DNA of 64,000 bases from Phocoena phocoena (taxonomy: Eukaryota > Chordata > Mammalia > Artiodactyla > Phocoenidae). The DNA lies in the NCBI RefSeq assembly GCF_963924675.1, contig NC_089238.1, forward strand, positions 47,138,879-47,202,878. The letters run 5' to 3'. A model generated the notes under the pieces. The model did no database searches. It had not been told where the DNA came from and saw only the letters and a list, made by a program, of their open reading frames with translations. Positions 1 to 14,985 of the stretch are shown piece after piece (the stretch's first letter is position 1; every line of letters starts with the position of its first letter). A program made the position numbers and the translations under genes.

Positions 1-899
1 GTAGTGCTCAGACCTTTATCTCATTTTTTTCTTACTTTCTGTGACTTTCCCTGAGGCTACGAGTTATGAGTGGGAGATGGTGGGAAGTCACTGGGGTATG
101 CATTTTAAAGATGGTGACAAGCGTAATGTAGATTTTGGAGGTATTTGGAAAAAGGAGCGGTTAAGGAACTGGAGGTCATAACTGAAGAGGACAGTTACAT
201 GGATTCAGTAGACAGGGAATGTTAATAGGTTAAAGAGGATTCTTGTACTCAGAATTAAATTCGTAGGTGAAGATTTTAGACGTTTAACAGTTTGAAATGT
301 CGAGGTCTGCTCTGGGTGTCAAATACACTAAATACACCTCTACTCGTGGCCATAGGATTTGTGCTCCGAACACCAAATTGATTCCACATCAAAACTGCAT
401 CTGTCATTGACAAAAGTAATTCTTTGAGGACAGTCATGTTTGACATCCCTTTTAGTCCTATACTATCAGAATTGTGTTTTATCTCTAATTTTTGGAGGTT
501 TTTTGTTTGTATAGAGTATGGAAAACAGCATTGTGAGAAAAAATACATAATATTTTCATACTTGATGGTAGGGTCATTTCTAAATCATTGTAACTTGAGC
601 CAAAATGATGTGCCACAGGTTTATTAACCCTTGTTGGTCTGGCAGCGATGCAAAAGTTCTTATTATACTTATCCTGTGGCCAAGTGAATGTAGATGATTT
701 TTGAAAGTTATCAAATGGTCTTCTATTTTTTTCCTTATAACTCTTCTTGGTTTTTATTACAGTCTTGGTTTTCTAGCTCATGACTCTTCATATTTATATG
801 CTTCAGCATGTCTTTTGTTCCATGTGGATTGTTTACTGTAGTGAAAAGTGTCATATATACATTCAGACCAAGAAACAAAAATTAGCCAGCATTCTTGAA
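1..899. other. Unrecognised sequence upstream of ZFP1 exons
   Basis: AT-rich DNA with no convincing coding, RNA or repeat signature. By position it should be an intron or 5' flank of ZFP1. The short open frames here lack any family signature and are treated as chance. Confidence 0.5.
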
Positions 900-1628
900 A
901 CTCTTGTGAAATCTTCCCTCTGTAGCTGGAATTAGTTCCTTTTCATTGCTTTATAGTACTGATTGTTTTAATGTACCACGAGAAATTAATCTATTGATGA
1001 ATGTTTGTTTTTCCAGTTTAGGGCTCTTACGTAAACTGCTGCTGTGGATATTTTTTTTATTAAAAGTAATAGACTTAACTTTTAACTATTTTTTATTGAG
1101 GTATAATTGACATAACATTTTTAGTTTCAGTTGTACGTTATTTGATATTTGTGTGTACTGTGAAGTGATCACCACAATAAGTCTAGTTAACATCCATCAT
1201 CACCAGTTATAATTTTTTTTATGATAACTTTCAAGATGTTAGCAACTTTCAAATCTGCAATACAGTATTATTAACTACAGTCCTCATACTGTACATTACA
1301 TGACTGACTTTGTAACTGAAAGTTTGTACCTTATGGCCCCTTTCATGCATTTCTCCTACCTCCACTCTCTAGCCTCTGGCAACCACCAATCTGTTCTCTG
1401 TATCTATGTGCTTGTTTTTCTTTTTTTTAGATTCTACATAGATTGAGATCATATGGTTTTTGTCTTTCTCCGTCTGACTTATTTCATATAGCATAATTCC
1501 CTCAAGGTCCATCCATGTTGTTGCAAATAGCAAGACTCCCTTCTTTTTTATGGCTGAATATTCCATCCGTGGATACTTAGGTTGTTTCCATATGTGACTT
1601 CTGTAAATAATGCTGAAATGAACATGAG
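900..1628 (-). mobile_element. Old L1 fragments, antisense
   Basis: Two decayed L1 3' pieces in antisense. The first, about 930-1055, is an end-of-ORF2 segment. The second starts near 1075 with the antisense L1 3' UTR phrase TTTTATTGAGGTATAATTGAC and runs into antisense ORF2 C-terminal sequence (about 1470-1628). No open frame survives. Bases 1-900 upstream show nothing I recognise. Confidence 0.75.
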
Positions 1629-1820
1629 GATAGCCATCCTTTAGTATCCTAGGGGCGTTGGTTCCAGGGCCCCCCATGGATACCAAAATATGCAGATACT
1701 CAAGTCCCTTACATAAAAGGCATAGTATTTGCATATAACCCATATACATCCTCCCTTATACTTTAAATTATCTCTAGATTACTTAAAGTACCTAGTACAA
1801 TATAAGTGATGTGTAAATAG
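1629..1820. mobile_element. Tigger/MER2-like DNA transposon remnant
   Basis: The segment GGTTCCAGGGCCCCCCATGG, followed by a stretch resembling the known Tigger-type non-autonomous consensus (GATACCAAAATATGCAGATA), sits inside the antisense L1. L1 sequence resumes at about 1832. The family name is from memory and the exact ends are unclear. Confidence 0.55.
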
Positions 1821-1831
1821 TTGTAACTGTC

Positions 1832-2500
1832 TTTTTTTATAATAGCCTTTCTTACAGGTGTGGCGATATTATTTCACTGTGGTTTTGATTTGTATTTCCC
1901 TAGTAATTAGTGATTTTGAACACCTCCTGTACCTGTTGGCCATTTGTATGTCTTCTTAGGAAAAATGTCTATTTATCTCCTCTGCCTTTTTTTTTTTTTT
2001 TGCAGTACACGGGCCTCTCACTGTTGTGGCCTTTCCCATTGCGGAGCACAGGCTCCAGACGCGCAGGCTCGGCCATGGCTCACGGGCCCAGCCGCTCCGC
2101 GGCATGTGGGATCTTCCCAGCCTGGGGCACGAACCCCTGTCCCCTGCATCGGCAGGCGGACTCTCAACCACTGCGCCACCAGGGAAGCCCTCCTCTGCCC
2201 ATTTTTTAATTGGATTGGGTTTTTTTTTTTCTTTGCTATATATTAACCCCTTAGCAGATACATGATTTGCAAATATTTTCTCCCATTTGGTAGGTTTTGC
2301 CTTTTCATTGTGTTGTTTCCTTTGCTGTGCAAAAGCTTTTTAGTTTGATGTAGTCTCACTTGTTTGTTTTTGCTTTTCTACCCTTTTTATGGCTTGGATA
2401 TGGTAGAGCGATCTTTATTTATGCCTGATATTTTATCTTATAATTGGAATTTCATCTTCTGCCTTTAAATATTCAAAGCTTTAATTAACTCTTTAATATT
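1832..2500 (-). mobile_element. Old L1 ORF2 3' part, antisense, continued
   Basis: Antisense L1 ORF2 sequence resumes after the DNA transposon, is interrupted by the CHR SINE at 1987-2190, and continues to about 2500 with the phrase GCAAAAGCTTTTTAGTTTGA, typical of antisense L1 ORF2. It is noncoding and lies in the intron before the ZFP1 KRAB exon. Confidence 0.7.
1987..2190 (-). mobile_element. CHR-type SINE, antisense
   Basis: A poly-T start, then a complete antisense CHR SINE ending ACCAGGGAAGCCC. It is flanked by a perfect 9-bp target-site duplication TCCTCTGCC at 1978-1986 and 2191-2199. The tRNA-derived head contains pol III A- and B-box-like segments. Confidence 0.9.
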
Positions 2501-2765
2501 GTCTAGTTTGAGACCACAAAAATAATACCTATATGAGCATCACCACTAACTGGTAACATTAAATACTGCATAATAATGTTTATGTAACTGTCTTCATATG
2601 TACATTTTCAGAGGAGAAACAATGTTTTAGTAATCTTAAATACCTGCTTAATATGACAGCACCAGAGATATAGGGGAATCTGAATAAATGCTTTAACTAT
2701 TTATAAAAATATTTTTTGGAGACATGACAAAACAGTTGGTATCACATGTAAGTTTTTTTAAATGA

Positions 2766-5699
<2,934 letters not shown>

Positions 5700-6780
5700 G
5701 ACTGCAGCCAGGTTGTACTGTGAGAACCCTTCCAATAGGGAGAAACCTTGCAGAGGTGCTGAAGGAACATGGGAACTCATACTGAGATACAATCTGTCAA
5801 CCCAAAGTGTGTAAAAATGAGGTCCCCTAAGAACAATATTGTACTGATAGTTAGGTATATGATACCCAACTAAAGAATACATATCAGAATATATCCAATT
5901 GTAAATAGACGTACTTGGCTGTATTACAGTGAGTTTTTTAAAATCTTGAATAATTCATTCAATAATGAAATATTCTGGGCAGCAGGCAGCATAAAGGAGC
6001 TAGAGACAGTACCCTAGGAGTTCAGTGGTTATGTGCGAGAATATGCCACCAAAAAAAACCCTGTATTTTAGATCTGCACATGTGAATTTAACAGACACTA
6101 AGAGTTTGGAATTCTTGTCTTGATAATCAAATTAGGACACATCAAACATGATTTTCCATACTGAACATGTGTTTTTCAGTACCTTTACAATCCTGTCTGC
6201 ATTCCAAATGAAACACATAACAGATTTCCACAGCATGTAGCATATGTTTTCTCCTCCTCCTTGCTGGCATATATAAGTTGGTATGACCATTGTTATTGAG
6301 CTGCCTCTTCAGTCAACAGAAGACAATGTTGTTGAAGTTTTAACCTTTTGGGTTTGCTGAAGATTTCCTAGAAGTATTATTGACATAAATATGCAAGTGT
6401 GAGATAATTAAGAGAGACTGAAGAGAGTGAAAGGCAGCAGATGTGGGTTCTATCACTCAGTGTGCACCACGGAATAAATGGGCTGTGTAAAGAATAGCCA
6501 CACCCATCATGCTCTTGTTATTTTCCACTGGGATATTTACATACAAATGCAAATGCATGTCTTACCAAAATATTGTATAACCCAGAAACTACATGTATTT
6601 TTGGGTGTTTCGCTATTTCTCTTAATATTTTATAAATTGTCTTGCAAAAAATAGGATGCATATGTAGTTCAAGTGTTACGTTTCAGAGACTTTAGAGGAA
6701 AAATAATTTAAGAAACTGTCAATAAATGTCTTATATTGCTTTTTAAATTTTCCATGTGCTTAGTCCACTTTAGAAATAAA
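5700..6780 (+). other. ZFP1: Probable ZFP1 3' UTR
   Basis: The sequence follows the ZFP1 stop without repeats and turns AT-rich. AATAAA hexamers occur at 6473-6478, 6721-6726 and 6775-6780, any of which could serve for polyadenylation. The true end cannot be told from sequence alone. From 6781 to 7325 I see no recognisable feature. Confidence 0.5.
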
Positions 6781-7325
6781 TTTTTCCAGAATTCTGTTTA
6801 AAGGAGGCATTTCTTCCATGAATTTCACTATCATCAACCAAAAGCATTCCCTTTGGAACCTGACTTAGTGTAAGTTACAACTTTGCTTTAAAGGCTCACA
6901 AACACTTCATAAATTAGACTTTAGTGATCTCCCCATATATTATTAACCTTAAAAAAATTCTTATTTTTGCATAACTCAGAGATTCCATTTTAGGCTTGAT
7001 TTCAAATTCACCAGTTCCTGTCCTTATCCATCACAAATCATGCATTAGAATTGTAAATGGCCACTGTAACTGGCCTTTTTTTCTTTTGTTTTTGAAGATT
7101 ATTGATGTGCTATGACTGTATATGAATGTGAATGATTTTTCTGAACAAATTTATCAGAATATCCGTAGTTCAGTAAGTCTTTGTCTTTCTAAATTGTCAT
7201 CTTATCTATAGTAATGGCAAGGAAGCAAGGGAAGAGGTTAACTTCCTACACTGCTGTTAGAAATACAAATTGTGACAACCTCCTTGGAAATAATTGACTG
7301 TCTTCTAACGTTAAGAACACACATG

Positions 7326-7534
7326 CAGTTGGCTCTTGAACAGCACCAGTTTAATATGCCCAGGTCTGCTTATACACGGATTGTTTTCAGTAAATGCTGC
7401 AGTCCTGCACAATCCGTGGTTGGTTGAATCTGTAGATGCAGAACCTTGGATACGGAGGACTGACTTTATACTTGGGTTTTCGACTACACTGAAGATCCGT
7501 GCCGTTAACCCCTATGTTATTCAAGGGCCAACTG
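7326..7534. mobile_element. Short mariner/Tigger-type MITE
   Basis: Begins CAGTTGGCTCTTGAACA and ends with the inverted counterpart TTCAAGGGCCAACTG, giving terminal inverted repeats about 17 bp long. It is followed by TA, the expected target of Tc1/mariner elements. At about 209 bp it is non-autonomous and has no transposase. The interior includes the CAATCCGTGGTTGGTTGAAT motif common in Tigger-derived MITEs. Confidence 0.75.
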
Positions 7535-7798
7535 TACTCTTCAACCCAGCAGACTCACTTCTGGGAATCCATCACTAAGAAAAAAAATAACGTGCCAGTA
7601 CCTAAGACTATGTGTTTATCAATGTATATTGTATTTTTTGGTAAGGACAAAAAAGGAAACAATGTGAATGACCATCAGTAAGGGAATGATTGAATAAACT
7701 GTGGTAAAGATATACCACAGCTGGACAGTATTCCATAGGAAAGAGCGTTTAGGGGCAAATGCCACCAAGACAGATGGGGGGAGGGGGGAGAGAAAAAG

Positions 7799-7810
7799 TG
7801 TGTGTGCGTG

Positions 7811-7855
<45 letters not shown>
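7799..7855 (+). repeat. (TG)n microsatellite
   Basis: An interrupted then continuous TG dinucleotide run, with an imperfect GTGTGCGTGCCTG start followed by about 19 pure TG units. Confidence 0.95.
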
Positions 7856-8231
7856 ACCAAATTTTGTAAAATAAAAATCTAAAAATGTTGTGTTTATGTG
7901 TATTTGTATACGATTTTATGGGCCTGGAGAATAGAATTCTCCAAAGTCAAAAATATAATTAACATTAATTTCAATGGAAAATTTTTCATGCATTCCTTAG
8001 TCTCTAACATTTGTTTATTCTGGAATACCAACATAACCCATTTAAGTGGACACAGTTAACTAACATGAGTTAACATAGCATGACATAAAGCAGTTCCCTT
8101 ACTCTGTACGGTGGCCGGCTGCTGTGTTCTGCTCCAGCTTTCATGGCTGTGTTGTAGTCTTGAGCCTGGGTTCTCAACTAAAACACATATTTGACATTCC
8201 TTGTTGACATGATGGAACCTTTAATACAAAA

Positions 8232-8300
8232 AAAAAAAAAAACTAGTAAACACCATTGTAAAGCAATTATACCCCAATAAAGATGTTAAAAAAAAACACA
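8232..8300 (+). mobile_element. L1 3' terminal scrap
   Basis: The phrase ACCATTGTAAAGCAATTATA followed by CCCCAATAAAGATG and an A-run is the extreme 3' end of the cetartiodactyl L1s seen elsewhere in this window (33580-33640, 36530-36575). It is a severely 5'-truncated insertion. Confidence 0.75.
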
Positions 8301-8779
8301 TAATTTTGACAGAAGCATAGAAATAAAAAAAAAAGACTAGTAAAGACAGAAAAACCAATGAAAAACATGCAGGGAATGCCAAGGTTATCATTACTCTAAA
8401 TTAGCAAATAACAAATGCTTTGAGAAATTTCAGCATAAACACCTTTACAATTAAACAAATGACCATAGGGGTGACTGTCCTTTCATGAGCTGTTTGCTCC
8501 CAAGGCCTTAGAAATCCAGATCAGAACTCATAATTTTTTTTTTAAAGTGCCTTGTAATCCTCATATACAGAAGTGGTCTTAGAGGAGGAGACTCCTGAAG
8601 ATGAGTTCTTATAGCCTGGACATATGACTTTATTTCATCAACCTTACAGCAAGCTAGAAGGCAAGTTGTCATTTCACTGGTGAGGTGCAGGCCAAGAGGC
8701 GGGACGGTTTGTACAACAAATTCTACCTGTCCAAAACCCATGCTCACTGTACTTGACCCCGTGACGTCTTCACTCCACT

Positions 8780-9058
8780 TTTTTTTTTTTTTTTTTTTTG
8801 GCTGTGTTGGGTCTTCGTTGCTGCACATGGGCTTTCTCTAGTTGCTGCGAGCGGGGGCTACTCTTGCGGTATACGGGCTTCTCGTTGCAGTGGCTTCTCT
8901 TGTTGCGGAGCATGGGCTCTAGGTGCGCAGGCTCAGTGGTTGTGGCTCACAGGCTTAGTTGCTCCGCAGCATGTGGGATCTTCCCGGCCCAGGGCTTGAA
9001 TCCATGTCCCCTGCATTGACAGGTGGATTCTTAACCACTGCGCCACCAGGGAAGTCCC
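8780..9058 (-). mobile_element. CHR-type SINE, long form, antisense
   Basis: A complete antisense SINE with a poly-T start and the tRNA-like head at its right end (ACCAGGGAAGTCCC). It is flanked by a perfect 9-bp target duplication CACTCCACT (8771-8779, 9059-9067). It is the longer subtype, with the extra GGCTGTGTTGGGTCTTCGTT tail region. Confidence 0.9.
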
Positions 9059-9067
9059 CACTCCACT

Positions 9068-11290
9068 GATTTTAATTAGACATTTTCTTTCCATTTCCAT
9101 AGATATCTTTTTCATAACTAGAGTGCTTAAGTATTTTAACTTTTCCACATTGTTTTATGCTCTATAAATCTAAAGTTGGGAACATCTTGGTATAAAGCCA
9201 GTGTGGCTAAATGGAATTGGTGTCACTCTACTGTTGTTAAGTCTCAGGACTAGTCAAATGGGGCATAAGGTGACAGCACCATAGGCAGGAGGCACAAAGC
9301 TCGCAAAGACGTGGAAATGTGAGACACTGGGTCCTCCTCAGGAGGTGGGGGCTCTGTGGGGTGCTGCTGGAGGTTTAGTCCCAGCCACCCCTGCTGTCTC
9401 CCCTGTCACATTCACTACTCTCGCCCACAGTCCATCTTCATCTCTTCAGCTGAGTGACCTACATAGAGCCCTGTGCCATCCCCAGGCCGTGTGTGGCTCA
9501 CCCCCTTACCTGATTGTCACAGCAAATCCTGCTGGCCAAAGTGGAGTGGACTCTTGGGACCTGGTCTCCACTCGACAGTCTCGTGACTTCATCCGGTCTG
9601 CTCTCTGGTGTCTGGAGAAGGAAGCTCCCATAGCTCATCCTGCTGATCACAGTCAGGGAACCATGGCTGGGATCCCTCTGCTTTATTTTCCAGACCTCAG
9701 CTGGATGTTAGTGACCGTCTTCTCCTCAGGTCTTAGCTCTCCTCCTGCCCCCAGAGAGAGGCTGCCCTTCTGCCTCAGACACGCACATTGAATCATTTCA
9801 TGTGTGACCCATGTTTTCGTAATGTAGAACCCACCTTCCTCGGTAGTATAAGGACTGTCAGAATGTTAAACAAAATGCAACTAACAAGCCAAAACATATA
9901 AAAATGTTAGGGACTCGTGTGAAAGAACCCAGAGATGGGTACTGAAGAACCTAAGGGAGCATAAAACCCCATGAGACATCGTGGCAGCAGATGAGGAGAC
10001 ACTCATTCATTCCAAAAAGACACTGTAAGCACCAACAAGGGAGCAGGCACTGTGGGCTCCTGGGGCTATGCTGGTGAACAAGATTATGCTGTGACAGAGG
10101 GCTCCAGCCCTTGGGGCATTTACATATGAGCAGCGCATCCCAGGAGCAGACAGACAACCCAGGCAGAGGATAGGTTCCCTGAAGCTGGAAATGCAGGTAT
10201 GGGCTGGGCCTGTCCCTGTGAGAAAAATGAGAAGCCATAGTAGGGTCTTAAATAAGAAGTAGCATCATCTGCTTTTTAAAAAGTAAATGAGCTTGATACT
10301 AACTGGGAGGAGAATTTGGGTAGAGCTGCCCAGAAGCAGAAACCCCCTCTCAGGAAGAGAAGCCTAAGAGATGGCGTTCTGCCAATTCATAGCTCCCATC
10401 TGACTGCTTTCAACAAAACTCCTTCAGAGAGTAAGCAGTGTTTCCTCCTGTTACTGACCGTTGGCAATTAGTGAGAAACCATCTTGCAAGGATCCAGGTT
10501 CACTTCCTTCCGCCTTCCTAGATCTGTTCCTAGTGTCTTCTGGTGTTTTCCCTATTCCTCCTGCCTCCAGCCTATCCAGACCCCTGAGGATTACCTCTGC
10601 CCACCTCAGAACTGTGGAATTCCATGCCCTGAAAAACATTTACAGTAGTTCATGCAGGTTGTTTGGGGGTGGAGCTGACATTAGCACTTTTCCTTTGTCT
10701 GGTTGATGCTGAATGTGGGAGGAGGAAGTTATTCTGTGTCCCTGCAGGTCGCTGAGGCCAGTACTGAAAGTGAGAAAACTTGGGGCAGCAGGTGGGGCTT
10801 GATACCTCTTAGGGAGATGAAGAGACACCAGGGCTGAGCAGAGACTGCCCCCTGAGATACGGGGAGTCCTGTCACGCGGGAAGTATGCACTTGAAGATGG
10901 CAGGAGGCCTGTGGGAATGTGGCCTCAAGATTACTTTGCTCAGAGCAACAGATGGTGTAATGTTGAAAACAAGCCAGGCTTTGTCTGTGATGAGGACCTA
11001 CGGGCGGGCCTGGCTCTGATCAGCTGATTTGGCTCTTCTGGGTACAAGAGCAGCCTGAAGGGTAGGCACCGGACGGCTGAGCCTGAGTCAGGAAGAGGCA
11101 GCTGCGGGTTGCCCTGCTGAGACAAAAACTGTCATCGACAGAGCAGGCCACCTAGAGGAGCAGGTGGAAGAACGTGACCTCAAGGGGGTCAAGCTGGTGG
11201 GGATGTCAGTATGGCTCCCCTGTGGCCTCAGGAGGTCAAACAACAGCAATAGCAGCTGCTACCGGACCAGTAGTAGTAGTGGTAATAATA
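9068..11290. other. Unassigned intergenic DNA with an L2-like fragment
   Basis: No gene recognised. About 9985-10110 contains GCAGGCACTGTGGGCTCCTG and GCTGGTGAACAAGATTATG, resembling a LINE2 3' segment (inference). Open frames at 9345-9791 and elsewhere have no family signature. A short AGT/AAT-rich stretch (11268-11291) abuts the retroviral LTR. Confidence 0.5.
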
Positions 11291-11291
11291 G

Positions 11292-11783
11292 TGAGACAAG
11301 CTGGGACCTGGGACCCTTGGCTGCAGTGCTTGCACCTGGACAAACGTCTCCTGGAGCAACAATACAAAGAAATGATCAGGGACTAAAAACCCTGTGCTCG
11401 CACAGTTGGGGCAAATCATGGACAACAAGATACAAAAAGACAAAACCAAACCCAACCCAGCTGCCACTTCTGAAGAGCTGGGAGCAAAAACAGGGTGTCG
11501 GGAGCAAAAGCAGGGTCCTGTGCATGCCCCGTGCACTCACCACCACCAGAGGGGGGGGCAGACCAGCTAAGCCACCCCTCCAGTGTGAGAGCCCTGGACA
11601 CACCCCTACCCTCACCTCATATAAGGAACCAGCTCGCCCCCCCCCCCCTTTATGGAGCGAGAAGGGGAACCTGTTACTTGTTTCGCTCCCTCCTGCTGCG
11701 GCAGGGGCCCCAGTAAAGCCTTGCCTGAATTTCTTGTCTGGCCCCTATGGATTGGGGAAGGCCAAGAACCCTGTTCTGTATCA
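11292..11783 (+). mobile_element. 5' LTR of class I endogenous retrovirus
   Basis: From about 11395 this segment matches 17222-17620, the 3' LTR. It starts TGAGACAAGC and ends TATCA, fitting TG...CA ends. It carries a TATATAAG-like box (CATATAAGG, 11618-11626), a CAAT/GC-rich R-U5 region, a C12-type homopolymer (about 11638-11649) and a mutated poly-A signal AGTAAA (11712-11717), where the 3' LTR keeps AATAAA. The left edge is approximate: ATAATA occurs on both outer flanks, but a clean duplication is not demonstrable. Confidence 0.75.
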
Positions 11784-11790
11784 GACTTAG

Positions 11791-11808
11791 TGGCACCCAA
11801 TGTGGGGC
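11791..11808 (+). promoter_or_regulatory. Retroviral primer binding site, tRNA-Lys(1,2)-like
   Basis: TGGCACCCAATGTGGGGC lies 7 bp after the LTR end. It differs at two positions from the standard tRNA-Lys1,2 primer site known from betaretroviruses. It fixes the LTR/internal boundary and the element's + orientation. Confidence 0.75.
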
Positions 11809-13339
11809 ACTTGTCCCACGTCGTTCCAGGGAGAGGATCTGGGCACCTCCAGGACCACCGAATGCAGCTTCCCTGTGGGTGGCAAGTGGCCACCTGAACC
11901 TCTTGTGTCAGCATCACCACATTTGCTAAGTCTGCCTTCCTGGCCCCTGGGGGCCTCAGTGCCCTCATTCAGGCAACGCTTTCCCCTCCCCTTTGTCCCT
12001 TTCCTTCTCCTGAAATCTCTCTACTTCTCCTTTCTCCGTCCTCTCCTACTTCTGTCCTGTGGTTCCGAGAGTGGATGTTGGGCAGCTACAGCATCACTCC
12101 TCCCAGCTTCTGAGACCTGCTCCTTCTGGCCGGCAGTGGCTCACCTTGATGGGTGACAGGCAGAGGTGGGAGAGGCTCGCCTCACACCGTGCCGACACTG
12201 GTCCAGCAGGCTCTTCTTGATGGGAGATTTATGAACGATAGAGGTTCAAACCTCATATTGTGTACTGGCTGGAAGTCCTATCGTCCCAGTATTCCCACCT
12301 TTATTACTGTCTCTTTCTCTTTTTCAGTCTTTTCTGTTCCTCCTCCCTTTACTTCTCCATTGATCCTTATACCCGCACTCCCGTCCCCTTTATCCTGAAA
12401 ACTTCTTGTTTGTGTCTTTAAGTTTTTGTCATTGGTGTCTTTGTTTCATGTAGTTTTGTCTGTCCAGCTGCTCCTGCAAGTCTCTGCTGAAATTGTGGGC
12501 ACGATGGAGCATTTAAGCCTTAAAATACAAATACAGCCCACATTACCTGAGACTCCAGCCTTGGGTTACTTGGTGGGATTTTAAAGAGCAAAAAAGAAAA
12601 GAGAGGCGCTTGCATTTCTCTCCTCTGCCTTTGCAATGTAGCTATTCTGCCTGGCCTCTCAGGAACTACCTGATCCATCTGTAGTCCCCCAGACTGAGGG
12701 AAAAAAGAGAGGCCTTTTTAAATTCAAGCGGGAAAACCATGAGGTCTCTGGTTCTGTCTGTCTTTATGTAAGAACTAACTTGTAAATGAGTTGTATTTAA
12801 TTGGCTTAACAGAAAGTAAGCACTTAAATACATTCTCAGAAATAATTTTTTAAAAACTCACCAGAACACTTTTCAGGTTCATGGGATCTGGGAAATATTC
12901 AATATTGAATTAATATCTGGTATTAAAGCTAGCTTAAGTTTGTGGGTTTAATTAATACAGACCTGTCTTTAGAGTCATCAACATTACGTATAATACTTCT
13001 ATTGTCCTAGGGTTACTGGAAGTAAGTGCACATGGTTATGAAATTTGCCAACAGGGAAAGTAACCTGCTATGATTAAACTTTTAAGTAAATGTAACTGAG
13101 ATAAGAGCTTTTTGGTAAACTCTATAGGAATAATTATGTTTTGGAAATGTCCATCTAAAATAGTCCCCCCAAATTTTGGTAACTTGAAACTAAATTAAGT
13201 TAAATGATAGGAATTCATTGAATATCCAGGCCAATTCAAATAAGAAAAGGGAAAAACTTAAACTCTACCATAACACTGCCTGGCCTTTAAATAAGTTGGG
13301 GGGATGGAGAAAAATGGTCTGAAATGGGTCTCTAAATTA
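11809..13339 (+). mobile_element. Retroviral leader and decayed 5' gag region
   Basis: Internal sequence between the primer site and the first recognisable gag segment. No intact frame is visible. It contains a T/C-rich stretch (about 12300-12400) and then AT-rich sequence that I cannot align to matrix. It is assigned to the element by position only. Confidence 0.5.
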
Positions 13340-14700
13340 TAATACCATCTTGCAATTGGATTTTTACTGTTGCAAGATGGGAAAATGGACTGAGGTTCCC
13401 TGTGTTCAAGCCTTCATGATCCTTTACCAAAACCCTGCTCTGTGTAGCTCCTATAATCAAAAGCCTGCGGAATCAGAAAGCACTCCTGACATTTCAGACG
13501 ATCCCCTTTTAACCTTCCCCAGCTCTCAGGGGGGAACCAAGTCTCCCCTTCTTTTCCGGAACCACCTGCCTCTCCGGAGCCACCTACTTCCCCAGATCCC
13601 TCTGACCGGTCCCAAACTCCACCTCCCTGTGTCCCTTTATACCCTCCGTTACCCCAGAAAGAAGAGACTAGTCCCCTCTGGGGTAACTTTTAGTGGAACT
13701 TCCTATCACCCAGGATCAGGAAAATATGCCCTCTTAGGGAAGCGGCAAACGGTGAAGCGACAATCAGAGTACGTGTGCCCTTCTCTATAACCAATTTAGC
13801 CCATTGCAAACAGAGACTGGGCCGATTTTCTGAAGACCCTAGTAAGTTTGCTGGAGGGTTTCAGGCCCTAACTCTGACCTTTGATTTAACTTGGAAGGAT
13901 GTCCAGATAGTCGTATCCAGCTTGCCAGGGACCAACCCAAACATTTTGGTATGGGTGGGGAGACAGTCCCAAATCAGGAGCCCTGCTGGAATTATAATTC
14001 CCAGGATGGAACAGAAACCAGGAAGCAAATGATGATGCATTGTGTATTAGAAGGGATGAGAAAGTATATCAAAAAGCCAATTAACTATGAAAAGGTTAAA
14101 GGAGTGACCCAAGAAGGCAAAGAAAATCCAGCTCTCTTTCAGGGACAGCTTGTGGAGGCTTTTAGAACACTTACTGATCCATCTACTCCCGAGGGCCAGT
14201 TCCTACTTGGACAACTTTTTATCAGCCAGTCTGCCCCCGGCAAAAGCTCCAAACGTTACAATTAGGCGCGCAAACCCTGATGCCCAACTCCTAGAGGTGG
14301 CCTTCGGGGTACTTCATAATTGAGACCAAGCTGAGAAGGAATAGAGAACTTAGTGTGAAAACAGGCAGACCAGGGCTCCTGCTAAACCAATGGCCATAGC
14401 TGTCAGCCACGCCTTATGACCTCAGGGCAACCCAAGGGGGCCAAGGAAGTTTAACCATCCACCTGGAGACAAAACCAGCAAGGGGAAATGCTTCAAATGG
14501 AAGTCAACCGACCACTGGGCCCAAAACTGCCAAAAAGAGCCCCTGGTCCATGCCCAGTCTGCAAACGAACAGCTCTTTGGAAATGGGACTGTCCCCCAGT
14601 TCCGAAGGGGAAGGGAGGTTCCCGCTCCCGAGATGGCCGTGCTAGACGACTGAGGAGGCCCAGGGACTCTGGCGGCTCCCTTTCATGAGACGTCTGTCTC
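13340..14700 (+). pseudogene. Retroviral gag remnant (MA end, CA, NC)
   Basis: Broken into at least three frames. A matrix-end-like segment (about 13376-13450, WTEVP...QAF) precedes a proline-rich stretch. Capsid-like sequence follows: FSEDPSKF near 13830, then a segment with KPINYEKV (about 14070-14090) and QSAPGKS (about 14230), matching class I capsid landmarks. A nucleocapsid zinc-knuckle-like pattern CPVC...W...C lies near 14550-14590. Stops and frameshifts interrupt it, so no Gag can be made. Order and motifs place it with gamma-like class I retroviruses; no family name is claimed. Confidence 0.75.
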
Positions 14701-14985
14701 TGTCGAGCAGCCCCAGGTGGTCCTTGACATGGCAGGTAAGAAAACCAGTTTTATAATTGATACAGGAGCCACTTACTCTGTCTTGATCTCTCATGTTGGG
14801 CCTCTTTCCTCCGTAAGCTGTACAGTGACTGGTGTCGATGGAAAGCCTCACGCCTGTTATTTTACTAGGCCTCTCACTTGCCAATTTGAACAGCATTTAA
14901 TTTCACATGTCTTTTAAGTTGTGCCTGAGTGTCCTACCCCACTAGTGGAAAGAGACTTTCTAGGCTCCCTTGGAGCCATATGACG
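14701..14985 (+). pseudogene. Retroviral protease remnant
   Basis: A short frame (14717-14917) holds the aspartic protease active-site motif DTGATYSVL (about 14759-14785), followed after a stop by a segment like the conserved GRDxLxxLGA end (ERDFLGSLGA, about 14949-14978). It lies directly between nucleocapsid and reverse transcriptase, as in class I elements. It is nonfunctional because of in-frame stops. Confidence 0.75.

Noticed and set aside
9345..9791. A 148-codon open frame as a possible small gene
   Set aside because: No start context, domain, splice partner or compositional signature; it cannot be distinguished from chance in GC-rich intergenic DNA.
11164..11790. A 208-codon open frame
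   Set aside because: It covers the retroviral LTR and its left flank; LTR sequence of this kind is not coding and the 3' LTR copy does not keep the frame.
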